A stretch of DNA of 34,564 nt from Mycobacterium sp. (GTDB lineage: Bacteria; Actinomycetota; Actinomycetes; Mycobacteriales; Mycobacteriaceae), in contig NZ_JAFBAR010000129.1 in assembly GCF_019247635.1 (NCBI RefSeq), positions 1 to 34,564 on the forward strand, given 5' to 3'. A program made the position numbers and the translations under genes. Below the pieces are notes generated by a model, which did not search any database, had not been told where the DNA came from, and saw only the letters and a program-made list of their open reading frames with translations. Every line of letters starts with the position of its first letter. The stretch's first letter is position 1. Positions 22,870 through 30,799 of this stretch are shown in pieces.

Positions 22870-24717
22870 CTACAGCCCCAGATCGGCCTCGAACGCTCCC
22901 TCTTCGAGCCGGTGCTTGATGGTGGTGAGGAAACGTCCGGCGTCGGCGCCGTCGACTAGTCGATGGTCGTAGGTCAGCGGGAAGTAGGAGATCGAGCGGA
23001 CCCCGATCGACTCGTTGCCGCTCTCGTCGACCACCACCCGCGGCCGTTTGACGATCGCCCCGGTGCCCAGCATGGCGGCCTGCGGGGGCACCAGGATCGG
23101 GGTGTCGAACAACGCGCCCTGGCTGCCGATGTTGGTGATGGTGAAGGTGCCGCCGGACAACTCGTCGGGCTTCAAATTGCCCGACCGGGCACGACCCGCG
23201 ATGTCGGAAATCGCGCGGGCCAAACCGGCCAGGGACAGGTCGCCGGCGTTGTGGACGACGGGGGAGAGCAGGCCCTGTTCGGTGTCGACGGCGAAGCCGA
23301 GGTGCTCGGCGTCGTAGTAGGTGATCTCCTTGGTGTCCTCGTTGTAGCTGGCGTTGATGTTCGGGTGGATCTTGAGTGCGTCGATCACGGCGCGCGCGAT
23401 GAACGGCAGGAAGGTCAGGTTCACGCCCTCGCGTTCGGCGAAGGCCGCCTTGGCCTTTGCCCGCAACGCCACGATCTTGGTCATGTCGACCTCGTGGGTT
23501 TGGGTGAGCTGCGCCGTGGCCTGCAGTGATTCCCGCGTCTTGTTGGCGGTGATCTGCCGGATCCGGCTGGCCTTCTGCGTGGTGCCGCGCAGGTGTGCCA
23601 GGGCGGGCGCCTTGGCGGCCGGTGCCTGCGGTGCGGACGGCGCCGGAGCCGCCGGAGCCTGCTTGGCCTCCTGCTTCTTCTCGGCCGCGGCCAGGACGTC
23701 CTGCTTGCGGATGCGGCCGCCGACACCGGTCCCGGTCACCTCGGTGAGGTCGATGCTGTTCTCGCTGGCCAGTTTTCGCACCAGCGGCGTTACATACGGT
23801 GTGCCGTCGCTGGCGGCCGGCGCCGACTCGGACTGGGCGGCCTGCGCCGACTCGGACTGGGCGGCCTGCGCCGGTTCCGGCTCGGGTTCCGGTTTGGGTT
23901 CGGGCTCAGGTTTGGGTTCGGGCTTCGGCTCGGGTTCTGCCTTGGGCTCGGGCTTGGCTTCTGCCTTGGCTTCTGGCTTGGACTCGGGCTTGGGTTCTGG
24001 CTTGGGTTCTGGCTTGGGCTCAGGTTTTGCGTCGGGCTTGGCCTGGGCACCGGAACCTATCTTCGCCAACTCGCCGCCGACCGGGACGGTGTCGTCCTCT
24101 TCGGCGGTGATGCTGACCAGCACGCCCGCCACCGGCGAGGGGATCTCGGTGTCCACCTTGTCCGTGGACACCTCCACCAGGGCATCGTCCACCTGTACGG
24201 AATCTCCGACTTTCTTCAGCCAGCGAGTCACGGTGCCCTCGGCCACCGACTCGCCGAGCTCGGGCATCAGGACCGGCGTCGCGTCGCCATCGGCGGCCGG
24301 CGCCGAATCGGGTTGTTCGCTCGCCGCGGGTTCACGTTCTGGTTCCGGTTCGGGCTGGGCCTCGGGTTCGGGCTGGGCCTCGGATTCGGGTTCGGCTTCG
24401 GGTTGGCTCTCCGAGTCGGGCTGGGCTTCGGGCTGAGAGTCGGGCTGGGCTTCGGACTGGGTCTGGCCGCCATCCTCTGCGGCGTCACCGATGACAGCCA
24501 GCTCACCGCCCACCTCGACGGTGTCGTCCTCCTGCGCGACGATCTTGGTCAGCACTCCGGCGGCCGGCGACGGGATTTCGGTATCGACCTTGTCGGTCGA
24601 CACCTCGACAAGCGGCTCGTCGAGCTCGACCGTGTCGCCTTCTTGCTTGAGCCAGCGGGTGACCGTCCCCTCGGTGACGCTCTCACCAAGTGCCGGCATC
24701 TGGACTGAGAAGGCCAT
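22870..24717 (-). CDS. dlaT: Dihydrolipoamide acyltransferase E2 (PDH/peroxynitrite reductase component)
   Basis: E2 core of pyruvate dehydrogenase; in M. tuberculosis it also works with Lpd, AhpD and AhpC against peroxynitrite. 615 residues. Two lipoyl domains (about 1-78 and 147-222) with the lipoylated lysines K43 and K187, both in STDKVDTEIPSP. Linkers: 81-145 (Gln/Pro/Glu/Ser) and 224-305 (Lys-Pro-Glu-Pro repeats). Peripheral subunit-binding domain about 307-345 (TPLVRKLASENSIDL, GRIRKQDVL). Catalytic domain about 385-615 with the DHRLVDG motif (H585, D589). ATG 24717 has GAGGAG nine bases upstream; the open frame to 24813 is not coding. The protein is longer than the 553 residues I remember for the M. 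tuberculosis one, because of the linkers. Confidence 0.96.
   Translation of the reverse strand: MAFSVQMPALGESVTEGTVTRWLKQEGDTVELDEPLVEVSTDKVDTEIPSPAAGVLTKIVAQEDDTVEVGGELAVIGDAAEDGGQTQSEAQPDSQPEAQPDSESQPEAEPESEAQPEPEAQPEPEPEREPAASEQPDSAPAADGDATPVLMPELGESVAEGTVTRWLKKVGDSVQVDDALVEVSTDKVDTEIPSPVAGVLVSITAEEDDTVPVGGELAKIGSGAQAKPDAKPEPKPEPKPEPKPESKPEAKAEAKPEPKAEPEPKPEPKPEPEPKPEPEPEPAQAAQSESAQAAQSESAPAASDGTPYVTPLVRKLASENSIDLTEVTGTGVGGRIRKQDVLAAAEKKQEAKQAPAAPAPSAPQAPAAKAPALAHLRGTTQKASRIRQITANKTRESLQATAQLTQTHEVDMTKIVALRAKAKAAFAEREGVNLTFLPFIARAVIDALKIHPNINASYNEDTKEITYYDAEHLGFAVDTEQGLLSPVVHNAGDLSLAGLARAISDIAGRARSGNLKPDELSGGTFTITNIGSQGALFDTPILVPPQAAMLGTGAIVKRPRVVVDESGNESIGVRSISYFPLTYDHRLVDGADAGRFLTTIKHRLEEGAFEADLGL
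23875..24033 (-). repeat. Lys-Pro-Glu-Pro repeat linker in dlaT
   Basis: Residues about 229-281 are almost only K, P, E and some A/S, with a KPEP unit (12 bp) in many imperfect copies, followed by a duplicated AQAAQSES. Such Pro/charged linkers let lipoyl domains swing. The repeat DNA makes long open frames on the plus strand rich in Gly, Leu, Ser and Phe, which are artefacts. Confidence 0.85.
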
Positions 24718-24862
24718 TTCGTTTGACTCCTCGACGGTCGTCGTTGCGCAGGTCGACCTTTGCTTACCACACCCCGGTGTGCGGCGCGGGAACCCAACTG
24801 GATGTCGAACCATCCTGTCACTGCGCCGTCGTCGGCATGCATTCAGGTTGCGGCGTCCTTGC

Positions 24863-24868
24863 TACGGT
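24863..24868 (+). promoter_or_regulatory. Putative ephD -10 (TACGGT)
   Basis: TACGGT fits TANNNT; with transcription starting near 24875 the leader is short and contains the strong AAGGAGG at 24881-24887. It lies in the 174-base gap divergent from dlaT; I saw no clear dlaT promoter in that gap. Confidence 0.35.
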
Positions 24869-24891
24869 GAGGCCCTGAACAAGGAGGTTCG

Positions 24892-26661
24892 ATGCCGCCA
24901 GCACAACAGGAAACCCAGCAGTTCGTCGACAGCGCAGACGGTGTTCGCATCGCGGTCTTTGAGGAGGGCAATCCCGAGGGCCCGATCGTCGTGCTCGTGC
25001 ACGGCTTTCCCGACTCGCACGTGTTGTGGGACGGGGTCGTTCCGCTGCTGGCCGACCGGTTCCGGATCATCCGCTACGACAACCGCGGTGTCGGGCTGTC
25101 ATCGGCGCCCAAACCCGTCTCGGCCTACACCATGGCCCGCTTCGCCGACGACTTCGCCGCGGTCACCGCGGAGCTGAGCCCCGGGCAACCGGTCCACGTG
25201 CTGGCCCACGACTGGGGTTCGGTCGGTATCTGGGAGTACCTCACCCGTCCGGGTGCCGGTGACCGGGTCGCGTCGTTCACGTCGGTGTCCGGCCCGAGCC
25301 AGGACCAATTGATGGACTACATTTTCACCGGCCTGCGCCAACCATGGCGCCCGCGCACCTTTGCGCGGGCGATCAGCCAGATACTGCGGTTCAGCTACAT
25401 GGTGTTCTTCTCGATACCCGTGCTGGCGCCTCTTTTCCTTCGGCTGACTCTGTCAATCCCCGCCCTGCGGCGCAACGCGGTCGACAACATCCCGGCCGAT
25501 CAGATCCATCACTCGGCCAACCTGGCCAAAGACGCGGCGCGTTCGGTGAAAACCTACCCCGCCAACTACTTTCGGTCGTTCTCCCGGCGTGGGGCACACG
25601 TTGTCGACGTGCCGGTGCAGCTGATCGTCAACACCCGAGACAAGTACGTGCGGCCGTACGGGTACGACGTGACTGCGCGCTGGGTGCCGCGACTGTGGCG
25701 GCGCGACATCAGGGCGGGCCATTTTTCGCCGATGTCACACCCGCAGGTGATGGCGGCCGCGGTGCATGACTTTGCCGACCTGTCCGAAGGCAAGCGGCTC
25801 AGCCGGGCGATGCTGCGCGCCCAGGTCGGACGGCCCCGCGAGTACTTCGGCGACACCCTGGTGGCGGTGACCGGGGCGGGCAGCGGTATCGGCCGCGAGA
25901 CCGCCTACGCGTTCGCGCGGGAGGGCGCCGAGATCGTCATCAGCGACATCGACGAGGCCACCGTCAAAGAAACGGCGGCAGAGATCGCCGCACGCGGCGG
26001 CGTCGCGCACGCCTATGTGCTCGACGTGTCCGACGGTGCTGCCGTCGAGGCATTCGCCGAGCGGATCTGCGCCCAACACGGCCTGCCCGACATCGTCGTA
26101 AACAACGCCGGCATCGGCCAGGCGGGCAGCTTCCTGGACACCCCGGCCGAGCAGTGGGAGCGCGTGCTGGACGTCAATCTCGGCGGAGTGGTCAACGGCT
26201 GCAGGTCTTTTGGCCGGCGTCTGGTCGACCGCGGCACCGGCGGGCACATCGTCAACGTGTCGTCGATGGCCGCATACGCGCCATTGCAGTCCCTAAGCGC
26301 CTACTGCACGTCCAAGGCGGCGACGTACATGTTCTCGGACTGCCTGCGGGCCGAGCTGGACGCCGCCGATGTGGGCCTGACCACGATCTGTCCCGGCGTC
26401 ATCAACACCAACATCATTCAGGCCACCCGGTTCGACGCGCCGCTGGGCAAGGACGACAGCGTGGAAGGCCGGCAAGGGCAGCTGCAGAAGATGTTCGCGT
26501 TGCGCCACTACGGCCCCGACAAGGTGGCCGCCGCGATCGTGTCGGCGGTCAAGAAGAACAAGCCGATCCGGCCGGTCGCTCCGGAAGCCTATGCACTCTA
26601 CGGGGTTTCGCGGGTGCTGCCGCAGGCGCTGCGCAGCACCGCGCGCATGCGGGTGATCTAG
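24892..26661 (+). CDS. ephD: EphD-type fusion: epoxide hydrolase-like plus short-chain dehydrogenase
   Basis: A 589-residue two-domain enzyme. Residues 1-295 are an alpha/beta hydrolase of the epoxide hydrolase type: HGFPDSH oxyanion segment at 37-43, nucleophile D107 in HDWGS, and H277 in AGHFSP. Residues 318-589 are a classical short-chain dehydrogenase: G328-A-G-S-G-I-G334, NNAG at 404-407, S457/S458, Y471-x3-K475. In M. tuberculosis, EphD has been tied to epoxy- or cyclopropane-mycolic acid metabolism; the fused SDR could oxidise or reduce the diol or ketone product. ATG 24892 has AAGGAGG four bases upstream. The stop overlaps that of the next, convergent gene by four bases (CTAG). Confidence 0.95.
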   Translation: MPPAQQETQQFVDSADGVRIAVFEEGNPEGPIVVLVHGFPDSHVLWDGVVPLLADRFRIIRYDNRGVGLSSAPKPVSAYTMARFADDFAAVTAELSPGQPVHVLAHDWGSVGIWEYLTRPGAGDRVASFTSVSGPSQDQLMDYIFTGLRQPWRPRTFARAISQILRFSYMVFFSIPVLAPLFLRLTLSIPALRRNAVDNIPADQIHHSANLAKDAARSVKTYPANYFRSFSRRGAHVVDVPVQLIVNTRDKYVRPYGYDVTARWVPRLWRRDIRAGHFSPMSHPQVMAAAVHDFADLSEGKRLSRAMLRAQVGRPREYFGDTLVAVTGAGSGIGRETAYAFAREGAEIVISDIDEATVKETAAEIAARGGVAHAYVLDVSDGAAVEAFAERICAQHGLPDIVVNNAGIGQAGSFLDTPAEQWERVLDVNLGGVVNGCRSFGRRLVDRGTGGHIVNVSSMAAYAPLQSLSAYCTSKAATYMFSDCLRAELDAADVGLTTICPGVINTNIIQATRFDAPLGKDDSVEGRQGQLQKMFALRHYGPDKVAAAIVSAVKKNKPIRPVAPEAYALYGVSRVLPQALRSTARMRVI

Positions 26662-26999
26662 CCGGTCGGCGCCGACCGAGTACGTCGCGCCACCAACGGG
26701 GCGGCCAGGGCGACAACGCCGACGAGTGTTAACGGTATGGACCACGCCCGTCGGCTGGACACCGACGACTCGCACTGGGCGACGAAGTCCGTATGCGGCA
26801 CGAGCTGGTTGAGGATCGGGATGTTCCCGCCATTCTTCTCGTTGGCGGCTTTGGCAGCGGAAAGGTCCGAGGCAATACCGTTGCCGCACGAGATGGAACC
26901 GCCGTTCCCATCGGACACCGACACCGGGATCAATAATCCGATGAGCCCGGCCAGCAGCAGCACCGCACCCACCGCGATGATCAAGCGTCGCACAGTCAT
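26658..26999 (-). CDS. Small two-helix membrane protein of unknown function
   Basis: A 113-residue protein. The N-terminal helix (about 5-28, very Leu/Ile/Val-rich) could be an anchor or uncleaved signal; residues 30-84 form an outside loop with C38 and C76, probably a disulphide; a second helix spans about 87-105, and the tail is Arg-rich (cytosolic). ATG 26999 has GGGAGG five bases before it. No family recognised beyond mycobacterial hypothetical proteins of this layout. It is convergent with ephD, the two stop codons sharing CTAG. Confidence 0.8.
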   Translation of the reverse strand: MTVRRLIIAVGAVLLLAGLIGLLIPVSVSDGNGGSISCGNGIASDLSAAKAANEKNGGNIPILNQLVPHTDFVAQCESSVSSRRAWSIPLTLVGVVALAAPLVARRTRSAPTG

Positions 27000-27155
27000 T
27001 ATTGACCTCCCGTCGAATACCCAAGTTGTATCCGGTGATAGCCACTATGCGGATTCCTAAACCGCCAGGTTTGCCAGAGCACCGCAGTCCAAAACGCGCA
27101 TGGTTCCCGTCGAGCGGGGTATCTGAAGGAATCATGTCGTGCGAAAGGATGTCCA

Positions 27156-27614
27156 ATGACGAGTGAAATGGCCGCGACCCGCGAAGTGACCACTGCGCGC
27201 CAGCAGGTCTGGGATGCACTGGCCGACGGATGGACGTATGCGCAGTGGGTAGTGGGCAATAGCCGAACCCGCGCGGTCGACTCGAATTGGCCGCAACCCG
27301 GCTCCGCCATCAAGCATTCGGTCGGGGTGTGGCCGTTGGTGATCAGCGACCAGACGGTGGTCGAAAGCTGCAGCGCTGGTGAAGAACTCATTCTTCGTGC
27401 GGGCCTCGGGCGGCTCGGTACCGCGCGAATAACGCTGCGGCTCACCGATATCCCCGATGGCTGTCGCATCGACATGATCGAGGTTCCGGCGAGCGGACCC
27501 ATCAACCTGATACCCGATCGGCTGATGCTGGCTGCCGTCTTCCCGCGGAACCGCGAGTGTTTGTGGCGGCTGGCCGCGCTTGTCGAACGTTTTGAGCCAA
27601 GTCAGGTCAATTAG
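27156..27614 (+). CDS. SRPBCC-family (polyketide cyclase/START-like) protein
   Basis: A 152-residue protein with the START/SRPBCC pattern: N-terminal strand REVTTARQQVWDALADG, then YAQWVVGNSRTRAVDSNWPQPGSAIKH, several strands and the long C-terminal helix (LWRLAALVERF). These folds make a deep hydrophobic cavity for lipids, polyketides or hydrophobic cofactors. ATG 27156 has AAAGGA upstream. It is separated from the following FAD oxidoreductase by three bases, so the two are co-translated. Confidence 0.85.
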   Translation: MTSEMAATREVTTARQQVWDALADGWTYAQWVVGNSRTRAVDSNWPQPGSAIKHSVGVWPLVISDQTVVESCSAGEELILRAGLGRLGTARITLRLTDIPDGCRIDMIEVPASGPINLIPDRLMLAAVFPRNRECLWRLAALVERFEPSQVN

Positions 27615-27617
27615 CCT

Positions 27618-29210
27618 ATGGCCGACGAGACGGTGGACGCCGTCGTGATCGGCGCCGGCCACAATGGGCTCGTCGCGGCCTCGGTGCTGGCCGACGCGGG
27701 TTGGGACGTTCTGGTGCTCGAGGCGCAACCTGAACCGGGCGGCGCGGTGCGCAGCGCGGAACTGACGCCGGGTTACGTCACCGACCTGTTCAGCTCGTTT
27801 TATCCGATGACGGCGGCTTCGCCGGCGATTGCGGCGTTGCATCTCGAGGACCACGGACTGCGGTGGTCGCACGCGCCGGCGGTGGTCGGCCACCCGTGCA
27901 GCGGAACAGACGACGACCCGCCGATTCTTTATCGCGATCCGGCCCGCACCGCAACGGAGCTGGCGCGGCGAGAGCAGGCGGACGGCGAAAACTGGTGGCG
28001 CGTCGTGCAACTGTGGAACAACATCAAAACGCCGCTGTTGGAAGCCATGCTGGCGCCGTTTCCCCCGGTGCGCCCGCTGCTGCGACTGCTGCACAAGCTG
28101 GGCACTTCGGAGGCGATTGAGCTCGCCCATCTGCTGGTGCAACCCGCAAACACCATGGTGCAACAGCTTTTTGCGGGAGAGGCGCCGCGGCTCTTGATGC
28201 TCGGCAATGCGATGCACGCGGACGTGCCACCGGACGCCCCGTTGAGCGGCGCGATGGGCTTCCTGATGACGATGCTCGGCCAAGACTGCGGCTGGCCGGT
28301 GCCCGTCGGTGGATCCGGGAAATTAACCGCCGCCCTGGTCAGCCGCGCATCCTCGGCCGGGGCCCGCATCGAGTGTGACCAGGATGTCGCGCGCATCCAA
28401 GTGCGCGGCCGTCGAGCCGTCGGGGTGACCACCGCAGCGGGGCGAACGGTGCGAACCCGCCGCGCGGTCGTGGCCGACGTGACGGCACCGCGACTGTTCT
28501 GCGAAATGTTGCCGGCGGATGCGGTTCCCGCCAGCCTGCTTCGCCAACTCGAGCATTACATCTGGGATCCGCCCGTGGTGAAGGTGAACTACGCGTTGGA
28601 CAGCCCCATTCCCTGGCGAGCGGAAAGCCTGCGCGGCGCCGGCACCGTGCATCTCGGTGCCGACGGGCATGGGCTCATTCGGTGGATGGCGGACCTGAAC
28701 ACGCGAGTCGTGCCCGAACGTCCGTTCATGCTGTTGGGCCAAACCACCACGGCGGATCCGACCAGATCGCCGGCGGGTACGGAAAGTGCCTGGGCTTACA
28801 CGCATTTGCCGCGCAATGTGACTGACGATGCGTCGGCCGAACGGCTCGCCGCGTCGGTGGATCACGTGATCGAGGAGCACGCGCCCGGCTTCGGCTCCCG
28901 GGTGATCAACCGGTTTGTGCAACGTCCGTCGGATTTGGAGGCCAGTGACGCCAATTTGCATCTGGGTGCGCTCAACGGGGGGACCGCTCAACTGCAGCAG
29001 ATGCTCATCTTTCGGCCGGCGCCTGGAATGGGACGCGCCGAAACACCGATCGACCGGCTTTACCTGGGCAGTGCGTCAGCCACCCCGGGCGGCTCCGTGC
29101 ACGGTGCGTGTGGGCGCAACGCGGCCGACGCCGCACTTGCTGCCGACGGCGTTACCGGCTGGCCTCGTCGCAAGTTGGCGCGAGCGATGACGGCGCTGCT
29201 GACAAAGTAG
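27618..29210 (+). CDS. Phytoene-dehydrogenase-like FAD oxidoreductase (PYROXD2-type)
   Basis: A 530-residue flavoprotein. The FAD site VVIGAGHNGLVAASVLADAG (G12-x-G14-x2-G17) with the ribose-binding E of VLEAQPEPGGAVRS begins the protein; a second conserved segment GGSGKLTAALVSRASSAGARIECDQDV is the typical carotenoid desaturase/isomerase-like region; the C-terminal cofactor motif is LYLGSASATPGGSVHGACGRNAA. It resembles the PYROXD2/CrtI-type family; the substrate is unknown. No carotenoid synthesis genes are nearby. Its stop is nine bases from that of the convergent pepB. Confidence 0.9.
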   Translation: MADETVDAVVIGAGHNGLVAASVLADAGWDVLVLEAQPEPGGAVRSAELTPGYVTDLFSSFYPMTAASPAIAALHLEDHGLRWSHAPAVVGHPCSGTDDDPPILYRDPARTATELARREQADGENWWRVVQLWNNIKTPLLEAMLAPFPPVRPLLRLLHKLGTSEAIELAHLLVQPANTMVQQLFAGEAPRLLMLGNAMHADVPPDAPLSGAMGFLMTMLGQDCGWPVPVGGSGKLTAALVSRASSAGARIECDQDVARIQVRGRRAVGVTTAAGRTVRTRRAVVADVTAPRLFCEMLPADAVPASLLRQLEHYIWDPPVVKVNYALDSPIPWRAESLRGAGTVHLGADGHGLIRWMADLNTRVVPERPFMLLGQTTTADPTRSPAGTESAWAYTHLPRNVTDDASAERLAASVDHVIEEHAPGFGSRVINRFVQRPSDLEASDANLHLGALNGGTAQLQQMLIFRPAPGMGRAETPIDRLYLGSASATPGGSVHGACGRNAADAALAADGVTGWPRRKLARAMTALLTK

Positions 29211-29219
29211 CCGCGGGTG

Positions 29220-30785
29220 TTATCCGTTCTCGGCGATGTCCTCGAGCACCGCGAACATCGTACGGGTCGGCACGCCGGTAGCGCCCTTGGGCGAATAACC
29301 CCACGGGCCACCGGTGTTGTACGCCGGCCCGGCCACGTCGATGTGCGCCCAAGCCACCCCGTCGGCGACGAATTCGCGCAGGAACACACCGGCCACCAGC
29401 ATGCCGGCGAAGCGTTGCCCGCTGATGTTGGCCAGGTCGGCCACCGTGGACTTCAGCTCGTCCTTGAGATCGTCGGGCAGCGGCATCGGCCAGCCGTTCT
29501 CGCCCACCTGCTGCGAGATCTCGGCCACCCGATCGCGGAATTCGTCGCTGCCCATCACGCCGGGGATGCGGGCGCCCAGCGCCACGGTCTGCGCGCCGGT
29601 CAGCGTCGACGTCTCGATCAGGTAGTCCGGTGCGTCCTCGCAGGCCCGCACGATCGCGTCGGCCAGGATGAGCCGGCCCTCGGCGTCGGTGTTGAGCACC
29701 TCGACCGTGATTCCGCCGTACTGGGTCAGCACGTCGCCGGGACGCTGCGCGGTGGCCGACGGCATGTTCTCGGCCATCGGCACCGTGGCGATCACGTCGA
29801 TCGGCAGCTCGAGCTGCGCGGCCAGGGCGACGGTCGCGATGACCGCGGCGGCCCCGCCCATGTCCGAGGTCATGTAGTGCATTGATGCCGCGGGCTTGAT
29901 CGAGATGCCGCCGGTGTCGAAGGTGACGCCCTTACCGACCAGCGCAACTTTCTTCGCTTTCTTGGGGTTTTTGGCCAGCCGCGAACCCCGGTGGACCAGC
30001 CGGACCAACCGCGGCGGCCGCGACGAACCCTGCCCGACGCCGATCACCCCGCCGTAGCCGCCCTTTTGCAACGCCTTGTCGTCGAGCACCTCGACTTCGA
30101 GTCCGACGGCTTGGCCCAAAGCCTTTGCGCGCTTTGCGAATTCGTCCGGGTACAGGTGACTCGGGGGCGTGTTGACCAGGTCGCGGGCGGTTGCCACCGC
30201 GGTCGCCACGGCCGCGCCGTGTGCCGCCTCTTTCTTCGCGTTCCTAGCGTCGTGTGCGCTGGCCAGCACCGTAAGCTTGCGCAGCCCTTTGTCTTTCGGC
30301 GCGGTCTTGTCGCTGCGGAACCCGCTGAATCGATAGCTGCCCAGGATCAGTCCTTCGACCACGGCCGAACAGACACCATCGCCGGGCAACTCCGCCAGCG
30401 TGGTGATCACCGTCTCGGCGTTGCCGAGCGACCGCGCGGCCACGCCGGCGGCGCGCCGGACGATATCGGCCGGCCATTCGTCGCGCGGCTTACCCAGGCC
30501 GATCGTCAGCACGCTGCTCATCGGCAGCGCCGGCACCACCAGCCGGTGCACCTGCTCGTTGCCGCCGGTGGCGCCCAGTGCCTTCAGGGCGGTCTCGATT
30601 TCGGCGATCGCGTCGGCGCCCAGGAAGGGCTCGGCCGCGACGACCAGCGCGCCGGGGCGGTCGGCCTCATCGCCGTCGCCGGTCGAGACCACCGGCAGCA
30701 ACAACACCGAAGAACCCGCGGCGCGCTTCGGCAGCGAGGTGGCGACGTTTACGGTGGGACTTTGGTAGCCGGGTTCGTTGGTCAC
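29220..30785 (-). CDS. pepB: Leucyl aminopeptidase (M17)
   Basis: Cytosolic di-metal aminopeptidase (peptide turnover, possibly glutathione-type dipeptides). 521 residues with an N-terminal macro-like domain (to about 175) and the catalytic M17 domain: KVALVGKGVTFDTGGISIKP (metal-binding Lys and Asp), MTSDMGGAAAV, the signature NTDAEGRL, and EFVADGVAWAHIDVAGPA near the end. GTG 30785 (VTNEPGYQSP) aligns with the relative; a TTG at 30791 is also in frame. It follows the cyclase gene by 11 bases; a -10-like TAGGGT overlaps the cyclase stop. Confidence 0.95.
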   Translation of the reverse strand: MTNEPGYQSPTVNVATSLPKRAAGSSVLLLPVVSTGDGDEADRPGALVVAAEPFLGADAIAEIETALKALGATGGNEQVHRLVVPALPMSSVLTIGLGKPRDEWPADIVRRAAGVAARSLGNAETVITTLAELPGDGVCSAVVEGLILGSYRFSGFRSDKTAPKDKGLRKLTVLASAHDARNAKKEAAHGAAVATAVATARDLVNTPPSHLYPDEFAKRAKALGQAVGLEVEVLDDKALQKGGYGGVIGVGQGSSRPPRLVRLVHRGSRLAKNPKKAKKVALVGKGVTFDTGGISIKPAASMHYMTSDMGGAAAVIATVALAAQLELPIDVIATVPMAENMPSATAQRPGDVLTQYGGITVEVLNTDAEGRLILADAIVRACEDAPDYLIETSTLTGAQTVALGARIPGVMGSDEFRDRVAEISQQVGENGWPMPLPDDLKDELKSTVADLANISGQRFAGMLVAGVFLREFVADGVAWAHIDVAGPAYNTGGPWGYSPKGATGVPTRTMFAVLEDIAENG

Positions 30786-30793
30786 GCCCAAAT

Positions 30794-30799
30794 ACCCTA
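30794..30799 (-). promoter_or_regulatory. Possible internal -10 (TAGGGT) for pepB
   Basis: TAGGGT on the minus strand ends 8 bases before GTG 30785 and overlaps the TAG stop of the cyclase gene. It could give a leaderless pepB transcript in addition to read-through from the cyclase. Confidence 0.35.

Noticed and set aside
23875..24033. KPEP-coding repeat as a CRISPR-like or satellite array
   Set aside because: Units are 6-12 bp, in frame and explained by the protein linker; no spacers.
23354..24708. Long plus-strand open frames (about 360-370 codons) opposite dlaT, rich in Gly/Leu/Ser/Phe
   Set aside because: They mirror the KPEP-type linker repeats and lipoyl domains of dlaT, have periodic low-complexity sequence and no ribosome site; dlaT is unmistakable on the other strand.
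24718..24813. Upstream part of the dlaT open frame
   Set aside because: ATG 24717 has a strong ribosome site and begins the lipoyl domain exactly; the upstream residues are unrelated.
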